The notes under the pieces: model-generated
The model's input: only the letters and a program-made list of their open reading frames with translations
Databases searched by the model: none
What the model was told of the DNA's origin: nothing
NCBI GenBank assembly: GCA_037962975.1
Contig: CM075671.1
Coordinates: 39,766,501 to 39,830,500, forward strand
Reading direction: 5' to 3'
Length of the DNA: 64,000 nucleotides
Origin: Clitoria ternatea
Lineage: Eukaryota > Streptophyta > Magnoliopsida > Fabales > Fabaceae
Shown: positions 11,519 to 20,207 of the stretch, in pieces
Layout of the letters: every line of letters starts with the position of its first letter
Position numbering within the stretch: position 1 is the stretch's first letter
Translations under genes and position numbers: made by a program

Positions 11519-11552
11519 TCAGAGGCAATGTCTGGCTGGAGACATTAAACCT

Positions 11553-11575
11553 AGCGCTCAATGGGAGGCAACCCA
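11553..11575 (+). other. Conserved post-pol motif with TGGG/CCCA arms
   Basis: AGCGCTCAATGGGAGGCAACCCA follows the coding region. The same element is found in E3 (minus strand, 60451-60473) and in altered form in E2 (31006-31021). The arms TGGG and CCCA can pair; E2 has TGGGG and CCCCA. Its role is unknown. Confidence 0.7.
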
Positions 11576-11724
11576 TTCTTTTCTTGTTATTTTTAAATAT
11601 TTTTAAACATAAAAAAAAACAAAAAAAATTAAAAATTTTAAAATTTATTTGAAAGAAAAGGGGTTTAAAATTCAAAAGAAAAAGGTTTTTGAAAATCAAA
11701 ATTTTGAAAAATCAAAAACAGAAG

Positions 11725-11815
11725 CCCACGCGTAGCGCCACTGTGACGCGTAGCGTGGACCCTGAATTTTGGGTCTGAAGCGTAGTGTCCCACCCACGCG
11801 TAGCGCAGAGCCCAC
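11725..11815. repeat. Cluster of four ACGCGTAGCGT-type motifs
   Basis: Motif copies lie at about 11728, 11745, 11779 and 11795. The first pair is bounded by CCACGC and GCGTGG, a complementary arrangement like those in the LTR. The second pair is weaker. No ORF is present here. Confidence 0.7.
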
Positions 11816-11850
11816 GTTCAGTTTTTAAAACTAAACCAGAGAGGCCCATC

Positions 11851-11868
11851 TTAGGTTTTAAAACCTAA
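11851..11868. repeat. Perfect 18-bp palindrome
   Basis: TTAGGTTTTAAAACCTAA is its own reverse complement. It lies about 100 bp upstream of the probable splice donor for the downstream ORF, followed by a TC-rich stretch. It may be part of an internal leader or promoter; this is not shown. Confidence 0.8.
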
Positions 11869-11968
11869 AATCTCCTCTCTATCTCACTTAGTTTTCAAAA
11901 CCTAAATTTTAGAAACCTCCTTTTCTCTCTTCCAAACCTTCTCAATCCTATTGCTCAAGGAACCACAA

Positions 11969-12595
11969 GTAAGTGTTCTAATCCTTTCTCTTTAGTTTTG
12001 TTTTTAAATTTTCGATTTTTAGAAATAAATGTGGTTAGGATTAGGATTAGAAGACCATTGGAATTGATTGCTGTTAGGAATTAGGAATTGAATGGATATA
12101 ATGTGGTTTGGAAAGGGGTTGCTGTTGTGCAACCCCTGTTTTTTTTATGTTCTGTGCAGCTCACGCGTAGCGTCCCACTGACGCGTAGCGTGAGGATGAA
12201 CTGTGAGCCCATGCGTAGCGTCCCACAGACGCGTAGCGTGGGCAGAACAGGCTGACGCGTAGCGTCACACCACGCGTAGCGTCAGCCACTGTTTTTAATT
12301 TTTGTTAATTTTTGCTGTGTGATTATTGTTTGTTGTTTGTTTCTTGCATAAAAATATAAAAATAAATTTGTATAAATTTTGAATAAATTGTTTTTTTTTT
12401 TGAAAATTTGAAAATATGTGTGTTACTTTCTTTATAAATCATAAAAATACAAAAATATGTTGTGGTGTATTTGAATTTCAATTTTAGAAAAACTGAAAAT
12501 ATTTGTTTTAAATTTTATGGATTGATTGTATAGGATTGTTAATATGTGATTTACTTTTTAATGTTTGTTTAATTTTAAAATTTTACTTTTTGCAG
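11969..12595 (+). other. Probable intron in the leader of the E1 downstream ORF
   Basis: A strong donor (CACAA|GTAAGT at 11969) and a strong acceptor (polypyrimidine TTTTACTTTTTGCAG ending 12595) flank 627 bp. The acceptor directly abuts the ATG of the next ORF. The intron is T-rich, as plant introns are, and carries three covarying hairpins (12160-12286). A spliced subgenomic message is the expected way for LTR elements to express a 3' ORF. Confidence 0.6.
12160..12286 (+). repeat. Three consecutive hairpin-forming motif pairs with different arms
   Basis: 12160-12194 is bounded by CTCACGC/GCGTGAG; 12207-12243 by GCCCATGC/GCGTGGGC (one T.G wobble); 12251-12286 by GCTGACGC/GCGTCAGC. Each holds two ACGCGTAGCGT cores. 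The arms differ among the three but remain complementary within each. Confidence 0.85.
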
Positions 12596-13903
12596 ATGGC
12601 ACCAAGGAAATCCATTCCCACTGCTGGTCCCTCTAAAAGACAGAGAAAGACCACGGATACTGACACCACCTCTGAGGATCCTGATCTTCAGGGACAGGAG
12701 GTGTTAGGACCGAGGGATCCCACCAGATTTCGCACTGATGCGAAATGGGCACGATTTCATCAAATCAAAGGCCAAAGACTTATCTGGGAGAGGGTCCTTG
12801 ATTTGAGTGCAGGAGATTACCCTGAGCTTCAGGATGGAGTTCAGTAGAAGAGATGGGGACCTCTATTCTCTCTACCTACTGAGGGGGACCCCATCTTAGT
12901 GATGGAATTTTATGCAAATGCCTTCAGGACTCGCTAGGACGCACCGAGCATAGGGCAGCAGCGGACGAGTTGGGTGAGGGGCCGGCATATTTCATATGAC
13001 CGGGACACTATTAGCACCCTATTGGGTAACCCTTGGGAGCCTACTCCCGAGAATGACACTTGTTTCTGGAAGGAAAACAGAAACAAGATTGCTGCTGAGG
13101 GAGAGTTAGGATACTCCCTCGAGGAGGTTACTCATTTCTTGAGCAAGGATGCAATCTTTTTCAACCTGAGTAGGGTTGGAAGGAGTCCATCTAACCTCCT
13201 AAAGACCCAGCTGACCCCCATAGCCCAGGCATGGTCCCACCTCATGCTTCATAATATCACTCCTGTCACCCACCTTTCATCTCTTCCAGTTGAGCGTTGT
13301 TGCCTTCTCTATTCTATCCTCTAGGGTCATACTATTGATATTGCTGAGCTTATATCCGAGCAGATTCACTTTTATGCCCTTGGGTATAAAGTGAATCGCC
13401 CCATTCCATTTCCTCTCATCATATCTGCCTTACTAAGGAGGCAGGGAGTCATTGTACCTTCACCAGAGTTCACTAGTTCTTTAGGGAGAGTCCCTAAAGT
13501 TCTAGTGAACAAAGACTATTTTGTGCAGCAATGCGAGCTTCCACCACTAGAGCAGGAGGCTCAGTCCAGACCTAGGAGGAGGAGACCACCAGTGCAGCCT
13601 TCATCTACTGATGCTGTCATATAGGGCTTTGCCCGGATATCACTTGAGCATCAACATATGATGCAGATGATGGCTGCCACTCACAGAGCTTATATTCATC
13701 TTCACGATGAATTTTATCAGTACAGGTTACAGGGAGAGGGAGCACCTTATGTTACCCCGGCCGAGTTTGCAGCACATGTAGCTTGGCCCGGAGATTTACC
13801 TACCTACCCTGAGACTGGTGGATCTTCTGGTGCATAGGATGACTCTGATGGCGATGGTGATGATAAGGAGGAGGAGCAGGATGATGATCAGATGGAGGAT
13901 TGA
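12596..13903 (+). pseudogene. E1 downstream ORF, PF20167-type 'putative plant transposon protein', five TAG stops
   Basis: ATG 12596 follows a 3' splice site directly; the natural stop is TGA 13901-13903, giving a 435-codon frame. It is interrupted by TAG at 12845, 12935, 13322, 13622 and 13835, with no frameshift. Recognisable segments in order: basic N-terminus (KSIPTAGPSKRQRK), RWGPLFSLPTEGDPILVMEF, VRGRHISYDRDTI, LTPIAQAWSHLMLHNITPVT, HTIDIAELISEQI, PIPFPLIISALLRRQGVIV, an Arg/Pro-rich linker, and an acidic Asp/Glu C-terminus. This order is that of the PF20167 family found in many plant hypothetical proteins. Molecular function is unknown. Its position corresponds to the env-like ORF of Athila elements, but no signal peptide or membrane segment is visible. 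Confidence 0.8.
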
Positions 13904-13954
13904 TGATGCCATCTTCTTATTTCTTGCATTTACTTTGAGTACAGTTGTTTTTAG

Positions 13955-13984
13955 TTTACATTTACATTTACATTTACATTTACA
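13955..13984 (+). repeat. Hexanucleotide microsatellite (TTTACA)5
   Basis: Five exact TTTACA units lie just after the downstream ORF, in the 3' untranslated part of E1. Confidence 0.9.
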
Positions 13985-15120
13985 CTTTATATTATGGTAT
14001 TTTATTATTGTGTGGTGTGTTTTTACATATTTTATTCGAAAAATAATTCAAAAATAAATTTTTTCTTTTAATAAATCAATCAAATTTTTGTTAGTAAGTC
14101 AATTTATACACTTAGAGTTTTTACACAATAACACCAATTTTGTAAATATCAATTATCGATTCTTTTTAACTTAGGAGTTTTGATAAATTTAATTACAATA
14201 AGTTCATCAACTATCAAGCAAATTTCGATAACCCGGTGAGCAGAGAGATCTTATTAAACACTTGAGGGTTTAATCGACATATTTTCAATTCGAATTGATT
14301 TTGATTTAATCTCTGATTTGTGTTGTTGTACAGAGAATTCGGGAAAATAATCAAGGCACATTTATTGGTGAAATGAAACCTTGGGCCAAACAGCTTACCT
14401 TGGTAAAAATTATTTTATCCTTTGCAAGCCAATTTGAGCCTAAAATAAAATTCTTTGGTACCCTTAAAACCTAAATTTGTTTTAACCATTCCCTATACTT
14501 GATTGATTAAAAGAGCAGTTGAAATAAATGAAAAATATTTTGAGTGTTCTCACAAAAATGGGGAGTGAAAATAAGCAACTTGATTCTTTTCAAAAAGAAA
14601 ATATGGAAAAGAAAAGTCAAAAATAGTGAAAAGAATCAAGTTGGGGGTATTTATTTTTCATCAATAAAAGAAAATGAGAAGTTTGGGTCAAGAGAAAGCC
14701 TAAGAATTATAAAATACTCTTTTATGATTTCAGGTTTTTTGAATTCCAAGAAAAACCATTGATTCTTGTAAACCAAGCCTCATTACAACCCGTGAAAAGA
14801 CCTTGTGATTTCTGAATTAACTCTGTATAAATAACCATTGATTAGATGACAAACAAAGTTAAATTCGTTTAATTTTATGATTGATTGAGTGAAACAGGTT
14901 ACCAGTTGCATAGAGATAAACACTTGTGAGGTAAGCCTGAAATTCTGCTTGGTTGTTAATAGAATATTGTAAATAATTTTATCATTAAACCGTTGTTATA
15001 TTTGATATCAATTTTTGATTATTACAAATTAGTCAAATTGTGTAATTATTTTTTGTGGTAAATTCTTGGACTAACTTAAAAATTTGATTCCAAATTTTTA
15101 TTTTTTGTTATTTTTCTCTC
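13985..15120 (+). other. E1 3' untranslated region
   Basis: AT-rich, with no supported ORF. Blocks are shared with E3 on the minus strand (for example AGAGATAAACACTTGTGAGGT near 14910, matched at 59535-59560), which shows common descent of the two elements' 3' ends. Confidence 0.65.
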
Positions 15121-15138
15121 TTGCTCGAGGATGAGCAA
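15121..15138 (+). other. Conserved stem-loop upstream of the polypurine tract
   Basis: TTGCTC-GAGGAT-GAGCAA. The same 6-6-6 arrangement occurs in E2 (32252-32269, TTGCTT-GAGGAC-AAGCAA) and E3 (57466-57483, minus strand). The arm change between elements is compensatory. Confidence 0.75.
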
Positions 15139-15145
15139 TGTCTCA

Positions 15146-15158
15146 AGTTGGGGGTATT
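15146..15158 (+). other. E1 polypurine tract
   Basis: AGTTGGGGGTATT immediately precedes the 3' LTR. It is the plus-strand primer for reverse transcription and is matched by E2 (GGTTTGGGGTATTT). Confidence 0.8.
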
Positions 15159-16727
15159 TGTTAGTCCTCAAATTTTCAATAAAAGCTTGAACAAAAATTT
15201 CATAAAAATTATAAAAATTAGTTTAATTTGTTAGAAAATTAGGATTTAAATTCAATAAATGGATGTTGTTGGAAATAATCTGCGCTTGATCAATTTTCTC
15301 CAGTTTTGCAGTGAAAAAGTTAAGAAATCAAGAGAAAATTACACTGGAGGAGCTAACGCGTAGCCTCATCCCACGCGTAGCATCAACAGCTATTTTTTAT
15401 GCTGACGCTACGCGTCCTAGCCACGTGTAGCGTCAATGTTGCGTAGGCTCCACTTCCAACTTGGTCAAGCACTCAGCTTTGACCCAATAATGGTCATCCC
15501 ACTCAGCACCAAGGGCCATCCCACTCAACACAAATGGCCAAAACACAGTGGAGACACGTCCAAGTGGCCAAGCATGATCCATTTTTATAATTTGTAGTGG
15601 CCATTATCAGCTGTTTAATGGAAGCTGAGTCAGGGGCCTGACACGTAGCGTCACACTGACGCGTAGCGTCAGCACCCTTGCTCAGCCCTATAAATAGGGC
15701 CATCCAACACCATTCTAAGCATCCCTTTCACAGCATTTCATTCTCTTCTTTTCTCTCTTATGCTCGATTTTGAGTACTTCTTTTGTGAGTTGTAGTTCTA
15801 GAATAGTTTTCTAGATACTTGAGTGTGTTTCGGTGTATTGTGATCGTTGTATCGTGAAGTTTCCATCGTCTTCGTAATGTCAAACTCTGTAAGTGTTGTT
15901 TTTACTTTCACCATGTGTAACTAATCTGTTTATGTTGGAATTGGTGAACTAGTCTATTGAGTATAATGTTATGAATTCGACCTCTGCATGTTTATGATTC
16001 AAGTCCATGTTAGTATTTCAACCTTTTATTAATATGAACGTCAAACGGGAGAATGATTTTCATGTGTATTGAAACTTGTTTTATTAGTATGAATGTCAAA
16101 CGGGAGAATGATTGTTCATGTCGTATTGAAACTTGTTTTGACGAAAGTAAAAAGTTGGAATACCCTTGGTATCTCAATTCTATAGGGGTTGTTAACCATT
16201 GTTTCCATAAGGCTAGGTCTTAATGCAAGTTTTTACTGAGAAAGCTCACGAGGGATCGGACTTTACGGTGAATTCTTAGAATTTATATCACGAGGGATCG
16301 GTTATAATGATTTTAAGCTGCAATGACATGAAACTTGATGATTAAATATGCATGTCTTGAGTTCCTCATTGTTATTCTAGATTAGGGATCCAATTTCCAA
16401 CATAATTTGTTTATCTGTGTTTATCTCAAGTATCTTACCTATTCTAGATTGCAACTCGTCTTTTTAGATAGATTTTATTTTCTTTTATCTTATGAACCAC
16501 TCAATCATGCTAACCTGTGAATATTGTATAAATTGTATATAAATCATTCTTTTGTTTATAACTTCCTTCATATTTACCATAGTAAATAGAAAATTACTGC
16601 TGTTATTGGACTTTCAATCCCAGTGGAACGATATCTAAATTTTGAAAACTACAAACGATTGGTGCGTTTGCCAATTAACAACCCGGTGGTGGAAACGAAC
16701 TGTTGAGACGCTATCGCCGGGTTAACA
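15159..16727 (+). repeat. E1 3' LTR (1569 bp)
   Basis: It begins TGTTAGTCCTC and ends CGCCGGGTTAACA, the same length as the 5' copy. Visible differences are mostly transitions, several at CpG or CHG sites in the ACGCGTAGCGT motifs. The TATA box is at 15689-15697. Confidence 0.93.
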
Positions 16728-16732
16728 AAAAT
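16728..16732. repeat. Target-site duplication of E1, right copy (AAAAT)
   Basis: AAAAT matches 7702-7706. O1 sequence resumes directly after it. Confidence 0.9.
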
Positions 16733-16750
16733 CTCAGACAATGTCTAACA

Positions 16751-16975
16751 CTAAACGTAGATCTTCTCTTTCCCTTCGATTTGATATATCATTTGCGACG
16801 ATCCAATATCGTTAGCCCGAGATATGCCCGATACAAGACATGATGTTCCGATTGTTCCCGAATCAGGTAGGGATGTAAAGATAAATTTGTAGTTATTTTT
16901 ACTTTGAGAATTGGTCTTTGTGACCTTCATAAGACTTGTATATTTCCTCAATACGGATCCACAAAAAAATAACAA
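16751..16975 (-). pseudogene. Conserved minus-strand ORF in O1 (C-terminal part)
   Basis: The 74-codon frame shares its C-terminal 65 or so residues with the 143-codon minus-strand ORF of O2 (46765-47196): KYTSLMK/SYTMFMK, TSCLVSGISRA/ASCCKSGISQA and SSQMIYQI in both. Sequence upstream to about 17160 still aligns with the O2 ORF at DNA level but is frame-broken. Function is unknown; conservation between two diverged copies suggests it was once translated. Confidence 0.45.
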
Positions 16976-17739
16976 AGTGATTCTAATACCAGAAGAGGGT
17001 GGTATGCCTGTTTTTTAGAATTAGTCAGCATAGTGACGTGATGAACAAAGGTCCTTAAATATCTTGAAAACTGTTCCAATATAGGAAGATATAGCTCTAT
17101 ATGTATTCATAAAAAATGTACATAATTTTGTTACAGAGATTTTGGCACTAGGTTTGCACAAATCAAAGGTCGTACGAGGAAGTTATGAATTTTTAAGTAA
17201 ACCATGTGTGGAGTAAAAACGCGAATGACGTGATTTTAAAATGAATTTACTTAATCCTTGAATTTGGGCATGACAGAGTAGGAATTGGAGATCGAGACCA
17301 GAAATAGAAGTTAAAGAATTCTTCAAAACAAAGTGAACAAGACTAGAATCATTTCATATAAGCTCCGTTTGGGAGAGGTAGGTACAGAATACCAAAGATG
17401 CGTAGATTGAATTTTAAGGCAAATTTGAAGAAATGAGATAGCATAGAAACGGGGTTGACAGAGTCCGAATCAAGTCTCGGCCTCTTCAGGAAACATTCCT
17501 AAAACGTTAAAACGAGTCACCGAGAACTGACCGTACCACCATCGGATACTCCGAGGTATATCACGACTAAACATAGATGATATTGAAGGTTCTGATTGGT
17601 CCGATTAAACCGAGTCAATTACCCTCGACCCGCTACAAGGAAATCCTACTGGGACTAATTTTCTTCATGGATCACTAATCTCAAGTCGAGTTATCGGAGA
17701 AGATCGATAATTGGGCCCCACTGTATAATACTGGGAAAA

Positions 17740-18060
17740 CCTTTAATATTTTATTATTTAAATATTATTATTTATTATAAATTAATTAAAACTTATTAAA
17801 ATATTATCTTAATATTATAATATATATATATCGAATAATTATTAATTATTATTATAAATTATCTATTTTAATTAAATCTCCACTAATTTCTCCTTATTAA
17901 TCTATTAGCCTAAACATAATTCACTTAAGGGTAATTTAAGAAATTAATCACAGTTTAATAAGGTAACTAATCATTAACAATTAATTTCTAATATCTATAA
18001 TATTTTACTAATACTCGTAATCACTCATCTCTTATTTTCCTTTATCACTTATTACACGTT
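17740..18060. repeat. AT-rich low-complexity tract in O1
   Basis: Runs of TATTATTATTTATTATAAATT and similar occur here. The equivalent tract in O2 is 47780-48300. No gene. Confidence 0.7.
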
Positions 18061-18299
18061 TCTATTCCTCGATTACTCCTAATTATTCTCACAATCTCTA
18101 CTCTTCTACCACACCTTCTCTCATTCTCATACTTAGTTATTTATCAACACCTCGAAAACTGCTTTCCTCATTATTTCTTCTTATTTATAACACTTAGGGG
18201 GCTCAGGCTGAAGCCTCGACTTCTTCTAGAAGACTTATCAGAGCACTCTCAGAAATCTTAGAAGTCTAGGCCCTTATTCTATAAACTAGGGTTGTTACA

Positions 18300-20207
18300 C
18301 TTTCCCTTTCAATAACTTTAATTTCATTATTATTATAAGTATATAGCTTTGTACCATTCACAATAGCATCAACAATATTTATTAATTGGATCACCACCCA
18401 TGGGTGTGCCATACCACAACAATTCATCCAACTTCATTATCAAGCATTAACATTTAATACTAGTGGTGAATCATATACATTTTCACAACAACACATACGC
18501 ACATGTTTACCCAATCTTCAGAACATTTATCAAATCACTATAAAGGGTAACCACATATTCTAAATTATTCAAGCATATTTGACAAATAATTCACAACAAC
18601 AAGGCCATACATTCCAACAAGTATCAACAGTTATGACAAGGCAAATATGATCTATAATACTATACAACAATCAACAAGTCATTTAATTTATGTATTTAAA
18701 ATATAAAACTCATTTCCTACCTTAAGAGAAGAAATTCAGGCGATTTGACGATCCTACCTCATCTACCGGATTAGGTCCTAAATTTAATGCATGCATAGCC
18801 AATCATCATTTTCAATCTTAAATTCATAATAGTTACATTCATGATTTCTAATATATTTTTAATATTTTCTAGGCCTTGGTTTCATATTATATTAGGTTAT
18901 GGGAATTCCTTTCCCTTAATTAATATTTTCTAACAACTTAAATAGTCATACCCAATGTCTAAAATGTTAAATCAACATTATTCGCTTCACCCATCATCCA
19001 TAATGTGTTCCAAGTATTCCACAATGCATCCTTATAATTACCCATATTGTTCATACCAAGGAAACATCTTATACTTCATTTAATAGTCAAGACATCAATA
19101 CTTTTTCATGGTTCCTCCAATTTTTATCACCATTAATTCATGCATACATTCCAAAATTTATTTCTATAATTATTAATTATTCTCATGGCAATAAATCATA
19201 ATTCCTTAATCTTCCATAATCCAAACATTGACCAAACCTAGGGTTTTCAATCAAACCGCCACCAACAATTCCTATTAATTATCATTTCACATTTCCAACA
19301 CATTTTTGTCTAAAAATTTATGAACCACATGCTTACAACAAAAGCTTATTTCTCCATTGTCATCTAACCTAAAGTTTCAAGACCTATTGTTTTTCACAAC
19401 AACAACAACAATAATCACCATTTTCATGCTTCAAAGGCTATAAAATAATGATTTGAAACAACAAAAATGACAAAGTCTTTACCTAGTACCAAAGCTCTAA
19501 GAAGAAAAATGAAGAAGAATAAGGGATGAAAAAGATGATAAAATGAGTGAAAAAGAGTCCCAAAGTCCAATATTTGCTTCTTGAATCAATAAATTCCAAC
19601 AAATTTTGGAGAAGGAAAGCCAATATAGTTTCAAAGCTTGCAATGGAGAGAAAAGGAAAAATAAAAAATGTAGATGGAGAAGAAGAAAAGGATTGAAGTG
19701 AGATGAGAGAAGAAAAGAAAAGAGAAAAGTGACTTTTCTTTTACTAAATCCTAGCCATTGTCCATTCAAGGGTCCACATGCATTTGCCTTTTGTCCAATG
19801 GCCAATCATATGCTTTTGTTCAACATATAATAATAGGAAAAATAAAGCCATTTGTCATGACGATCACATGTGCTAATGGGGAAATTTTGAATTTCTTAAT
19901 TTTATTATCACTCATACTTTTACCGACTATAAACATGTTGTGTCTGTATTAATACTTTCTTAACTTCAATAATTAATTTAAAGATATCTTCAAATTCATA
20001 ATAATTTTCTTACTATCTCTAGCCACATAATGCCCAAAAATAATTTAATGGGTCCCATGTCATCAGTTAAATTATTCAAGTTTAGTAAATTTTATTGTAT
20101 CGATAAATCATAATTAGTATTTAATTAATTATCCTACATATTTTAGGTGTCAAATAATTAATCATTATCATATTTATAATTTATTTCTAAAAATTTGGGA
20201 TGTTACA
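18300..20207 (-). mobile_element. Minus-strand LTR, chromovirus-like (proximal part)
   Basis: Read on the minus strand it starts TGTAACATCCCAAATTTTTAG at 20207, a chromovirus-type LTR start. The first several hundred bases parallel the LTR starting at 62718 (TGTAACATCACGG, then ATGGGACCCA/ATAGGACCCA and a TC-rich block), so both belong to one family. It was split by O1. The small ORFs at 19497-19952 lie in the purine/pyrimidine-rich leader and are not supported. Confidence 0.55.

Larger units (their letters stand above)
7707..16727 (+). mobile_element. E1: 9.0 kb Athila-like LTR retrotransposon, non-autonomous (no RT/RNase H/integrase)
   Basis: A structurally complete element: two 1569-bp LTRs, a tRNA-Asp primer site, gag, protease, a spliced downstream ORF (PF20167-type), a polypurine tract, and an AAAAT duplication on both sides. 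The LTRs differ by only a few tens of substitutions by eye and share their length, so insertion is fairly recent compared with O1 around it. There is no RT, RNase H or integrase between the protease (ends about 11518) and the downstream ORF (12596), so pol has been lost. E3 at 55924-62717 has a related LTR and retains pol; a related intact element could have supplied enzymes in trans. All ORFs now carry nonsense codons. Confidence 0.92.
3142..18299. mobile_element. Giant TG..CA unit O1 (solo-LTR-like), split by E1
   Basis: It starts TATAACACCCTCGGTTGACT (canonical TG altered to TA) and ends GGGTTGTTACA. It is flanked by ATTTC/CTTTC. After removing the nested 9.0 kb element E1 (7707-16727 plus duplicated AAAAT) it is about 6.1 kb. 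It aligns along its whole length with O2 at 42181-48533, for example at the start, near 4810-4930, 6540-6850, 16751-17240 and 17455-17700. No internal copy of the termini is seen, so it behaves as a solo LTR of a very long-LTR element (Ogre/Tat elements are the known plant case) or as a large non-autonomous unit. Orientation cannot be fixed from the termini; the conserved ORF suggests minus. Confidence 0.65.

Noticed and set aside
11725..12290. CRISPR-like array (repeated 11-bp motif with spacers)
   Set aside because: Plant nuclear DNA; the repeat is far too short, spacing is irregular and units are paired palindromes inside a retrotransposon.
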